NCBI GenBank assembly: GCA_014763905.1
Contig: JACXUN010000001.1
Location: 1 to 24,620 of the forward strand
From: Campylobacterales bacterium
GTDB taxonomy: Bacteria > Campylobacterota > Campylobacteria > Campylobacterales > Sulfurovaceae
Length of the DNA stretch: 24,620 nucleotides
Direction of reading: 5' to 3'
In this document: positions 23,229 to 24,620 of the stretch, piece after piece
Layout of the letters: each line of letters opens with the position of its first letter
Numbering within the stretch: the first letter of the stretch is position 1
Notes under the pieces: model-generated
What the model saw: only the letters and a program-made list of their open reading frames with translations
What the model was told of the DNA's origin: nothing
The model's database searches: none
Position numbers and translations under genes: made by a program

Positions 23229-23230
23229 TA

Positions 23231-24139
23231 ATGGATTTAGAAGCATTACGCACTGAACGACAGAAGTGTGTTGAGTGGAAAAACATCAAACCACATTGGG
23301 AAGCGATCGCTAAGCTTCCCTGCGTTACTTCTATGGAGATTCGGTTAGAGGATGTAGTGACTATCGACTCTCCTGACTTCACCAAAGCCGATCAGCAGAC
23401 TATTTATGAGACGGCTAAAGCGATGCTGCCTTGGCGAAAAGGTCCTTTTCAGATTGGAGAAACCTTTATCGATACCGAGTGGCGAAGCGATATCAAATAC
23501 AATCTTTTGAAACCTCATTTTAATCTCAAGGATAAAATTGTCGGAGATATCGGCTGCAATAACGGCTACTATCTATTCCGCATGATGGCAGAGCAGCCCA
23601 AGCGATTGGTTGGCTTTGACCCTTCCGCCTTGACATGGTGTCAATTTAGCTTTTTGAACCATTTTATCCAGAGTGATATTCGATATGAGTTGTTGGGTGT
23701 TGAGCATGTAGGGTATTATGAGCATCAGTTTGATCTGCTCTTTTGTTTGGGAGTGTTGTATCACCGTCCTGATCCGGTCGGTTCACTCAAATCACTCTAC
23801 AAGGGATTGAATGTTGACGGAGAGTTAATTTTGGATACGTTTATGATAGAGGGTGAAGAGGAGATATGCCTAACCCCGAATCAACGCTATTCTAAAATTC
23901 CCAATATCTACTTTATCCCAACGGTCAATGCATTGAAAAATTGGTGCCATCGAGCCGGATTTCAAGAAGTTGAGGTATTGGAAATAGTCAAGACCGAGTT
24001 AAATGAACAGAGAAAAACAGAATGGATCAATTCGGAGTCATTAGATGACTTTTTGGACAAAAATGATCCGAATAAAACAGTAGAGGGCTATCCCGCCCCT
24101 AAAAGGGTCTATATTAAGGCGAAAAAGATCAAGAAATAG
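23231..24139 (+). CDS. cmoB: tRNA U34 carboxymethyltransferase CmoB
   Basis: 302 residues. CmoB transfers a carboxymethyl group from carboxy-SAM to 5-hydroxyuridine at wobble position 34 of tRNA, giving cmo5U. Signatures are WRKGPFQIGETFIDTEWRSD (68-87), the cofactor loop VGDIGCNNGYYLFRM (104-118), GFDPS (128-132) and CLGVLYHRPDP. The carboxy-SAM synthase CmoA is not in the window. Only two bases separate it from the cyclophilin stop, and no Shine-Dalgarno site is visible, so it depends on coupled translation. It closes the plus-strand run; a 7-bp AT-rich hairpin at 24149-24164 is the only possible terminator. Assignment firm. Confidence 0.94.
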   Translation: MDLEALRTERQKCVEWKNIKPHWEAIAKLPCVTSMEIRLEDVVTIDSPDFTKADQQTIYETAKAMLPWRKGPFQIGETFIDTEWRSDIKYNLLKPHFNLKDKIVGDIGCNNGYYLFRMMAEQPKRLVGFDPSALTWCQFSFLNHFIQSDIRYELLGVEHVGYYEHQFDLLFCLGVLYHRPDPVGSLKSLYKGLNVDGELILDTFMIEGEEEICLTPNQRYSKIPNIYFIPTVNALKNWCHRAGFQEVEVLEIVKTELNEQRKTEWINSESLDDFLDKNDPNKTVEGYPAPKRVYIKAKKIKK

Positions 24140-24182
24140 AGTTGATATTGAAAATTTATTTTCATATGTGCAAAAAATAAGG

Positions 24183-24188
24183 TATAAT
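24183..24188 (+). promoter_or_regulatory. -10 promoter of the regulator gene
   Basis: TATAAT in AT-rich DNA. It would start a transcript near 24195, leaving a leader of about 116 bases before the ATG at 24311, which is long for this window. Confidence 0.5.
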
Positions 24189-24205
24189 TAAACAAATATT
24201 TGATG

Positions 24206-24294
24206 CTTATGGCTTAAATTTTTTTGGAAGATCATATAGATGGTTTATCTTATTTTTCAATAAGTAGTTTTTAGATATAAACCTCAGCCATAAG
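24206..24294 (+). promoter_or_regulatory. Candidate structured 5' leader of the regulator gene
   Basis: CTTATGGCT (24206-24214) pairs perfectly with AGCCATAAG (24286-24294). Inside it GGTTTA (24242-24247) pairs with TAAACC (24278-24283), only two bases from the outer stem, and TATT/AATA at 24251-24262 can close an apical hairpin. The outer stem ends eight bases before the AGGA of the regulator. The nesting suggests a folded leader RNA or an independent small RNA. I recognise no known riboswitch. Confidence 0.45.
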
Positions 24295-24310
24295 TAAATG
24301 TAGGATGACG

Positions 24311-24620
24311 ATGAGAATTTTGACCATTGGGTTTAGTGAAGAGTTTGTAAAGCTTTTAGAAGTTGAATTAGGCAAGTACTTTATATGTATTGTAGACAGT
24401 GCCAAAGATTTATATGATGCAACCAACTTTACGGATTTTAGACACTATGAACTTATAATTATCGTGGATGAGAATCAGCGGTACTCATTAGAGAAGTATA
24501 GTAATGAAGTAAAGAAAAAGAAGCGTGAGACAAAAATCATTGTCGTAACCGATACGCCAAAGAATCAGATCGCTTTTTTTAATCTCGGGGTAGATGATGT
24601 GATTGTCAATCATATCGAGT
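24311..24620 (+). CDS. HsrA/CosR-like response regulator with degenerate receiver, cut by window edge
   Basis: 103 codons are visible. They have the alternating strand-helix pattern of a receiver domain: MRILTIG, YELIIIVDENQ, TKIIVVTDTP and NLGVDDVIVNHIE. The key phosphorylation residues are absent. The acidic pair after strand 1 is GF, the aspartate at the end of strand 3 aligns with V52 (next to D53), and the lysine after strand 5 is replaced in VIVNHIE. The strand-3 end, VDENQ, resembles SDKN in Helicobacter HP1043 (HsrA), an orphan, phosphorylation-independent essential regulator. A C-terminal winged helix is expected past the window. ATG at 24311 has AGGA five bases upstream; an in-frame ATG at 24305 is less well spaced. 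Receiver fold likely; subfamily probable. Confidence 0.6.
   Translation, partial: MRILTIGFSEEFVKLLEVELGKYFICIVDSAKDLYDATNFTDFRHYELIIIVDENQRYSLEKYSNEVKKKKRETKIIVVTDTPKNQIAFFNLGVDDVIVNHIE

Noticed and set aside
1..24620. CRISPR arrays, tRNA or rRNA genes, prophage or complete insertion sequences
   Set aside because: No regularly spaced direct repeats, cloverleaf or rRNA-like sequence, transposase, integrase or phage genes were seen on either strand by eye.

Overview
This 24.6 kb window looks like a stretch of core chromosome from a free-living Campylobacterota (epsilonproteobacterial) bacterium, probably of the Sulfurimonas/Sulfurovum/Sulfuricurvum type. Three things point there. The cluster tlpA-ftsY, divergent from fthC-rny, matches an order I remember from Campylobacter jejuni. 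The last gene starts like the HsrA/CosR family of orphan regulators, which is specific to this phylum. Promoters are mostly a lone or extended -10 (TGN-TATAAT) after T-rich DNA with no clear -35, as is usual in the phylum. No lookup was possible, so the genus is inference.

Layout. 1-1479 (minus): a tRNA-type N6-adenine methyltransferase, a YkgJ-like cysteine-cluster protein and a TPR lipoprotein cut by the left edge, all overlapping or touching. 1565-2341 (plus): the N-degron leucyltransferase bpt, which looks leaderless. 2522-3040 (plus): an acidic exported protein of unknown function, convergent with purL (3058-5286, minus) across a perfect 24-bp palindrome holding both stop codons. 5361-5939 (minus): an isolated ABC ATPase fragment without its membrane domain, then a hairpin and a small cysteine-rich gene (6065-6247, plus). 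6244-10838 (minus): glnS with a YqeY tail, an SRPBCC/GyrI-like fusion and cca. 11064-12551 (minus): an OmpA-family envelope protein and a membrane-anchored coiled-coil protein. 12668-13741 (plus): a dipeptide epimerase, convergent with glyS (minus). 15889-16257 (plus): a coiled-coil protein with an internal duplication. 16316-20406 (minus): tlpA-ftsY-unknown membrane protein-folK-mnmA as one run ending in a hairpin terminator. 20487-24139 (plus): fthC-rny-cyclophilin-cmoB. 24311-end (plus): the regulator, behind a structured leader.

How the genes fit together. Translation and tRNA biology dominates: charging (glnS, glyS), 3'-end maturation (cca), modification (mnmA, cmoB, a TrmN6-like enzyme), tRNA-dependent protein tagging (bpt) and RNA decay (rny). 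Folate (folK, fthC), purine synthesis (purL), protein targeting and folding (ftsY, tlpA, cyclophilin) and cell envelope (OmpA protein, dipeptide epimerase) make up most of the rest. I see no phage, complete insertion sequence, CRISPR array, rRNA or tRNA gene. No intergenic gap exceeds 300 bases. Unusual items are the structured leader before the degenerate receiver, the orphan ABC fragment beside the cysteine-rich mini-gene, the GlnRS-YqeY fusion with a 5' hairpin, and several unknown conserved-looking membrane or exported proteins. I did not find a convincing new multi-gene system.
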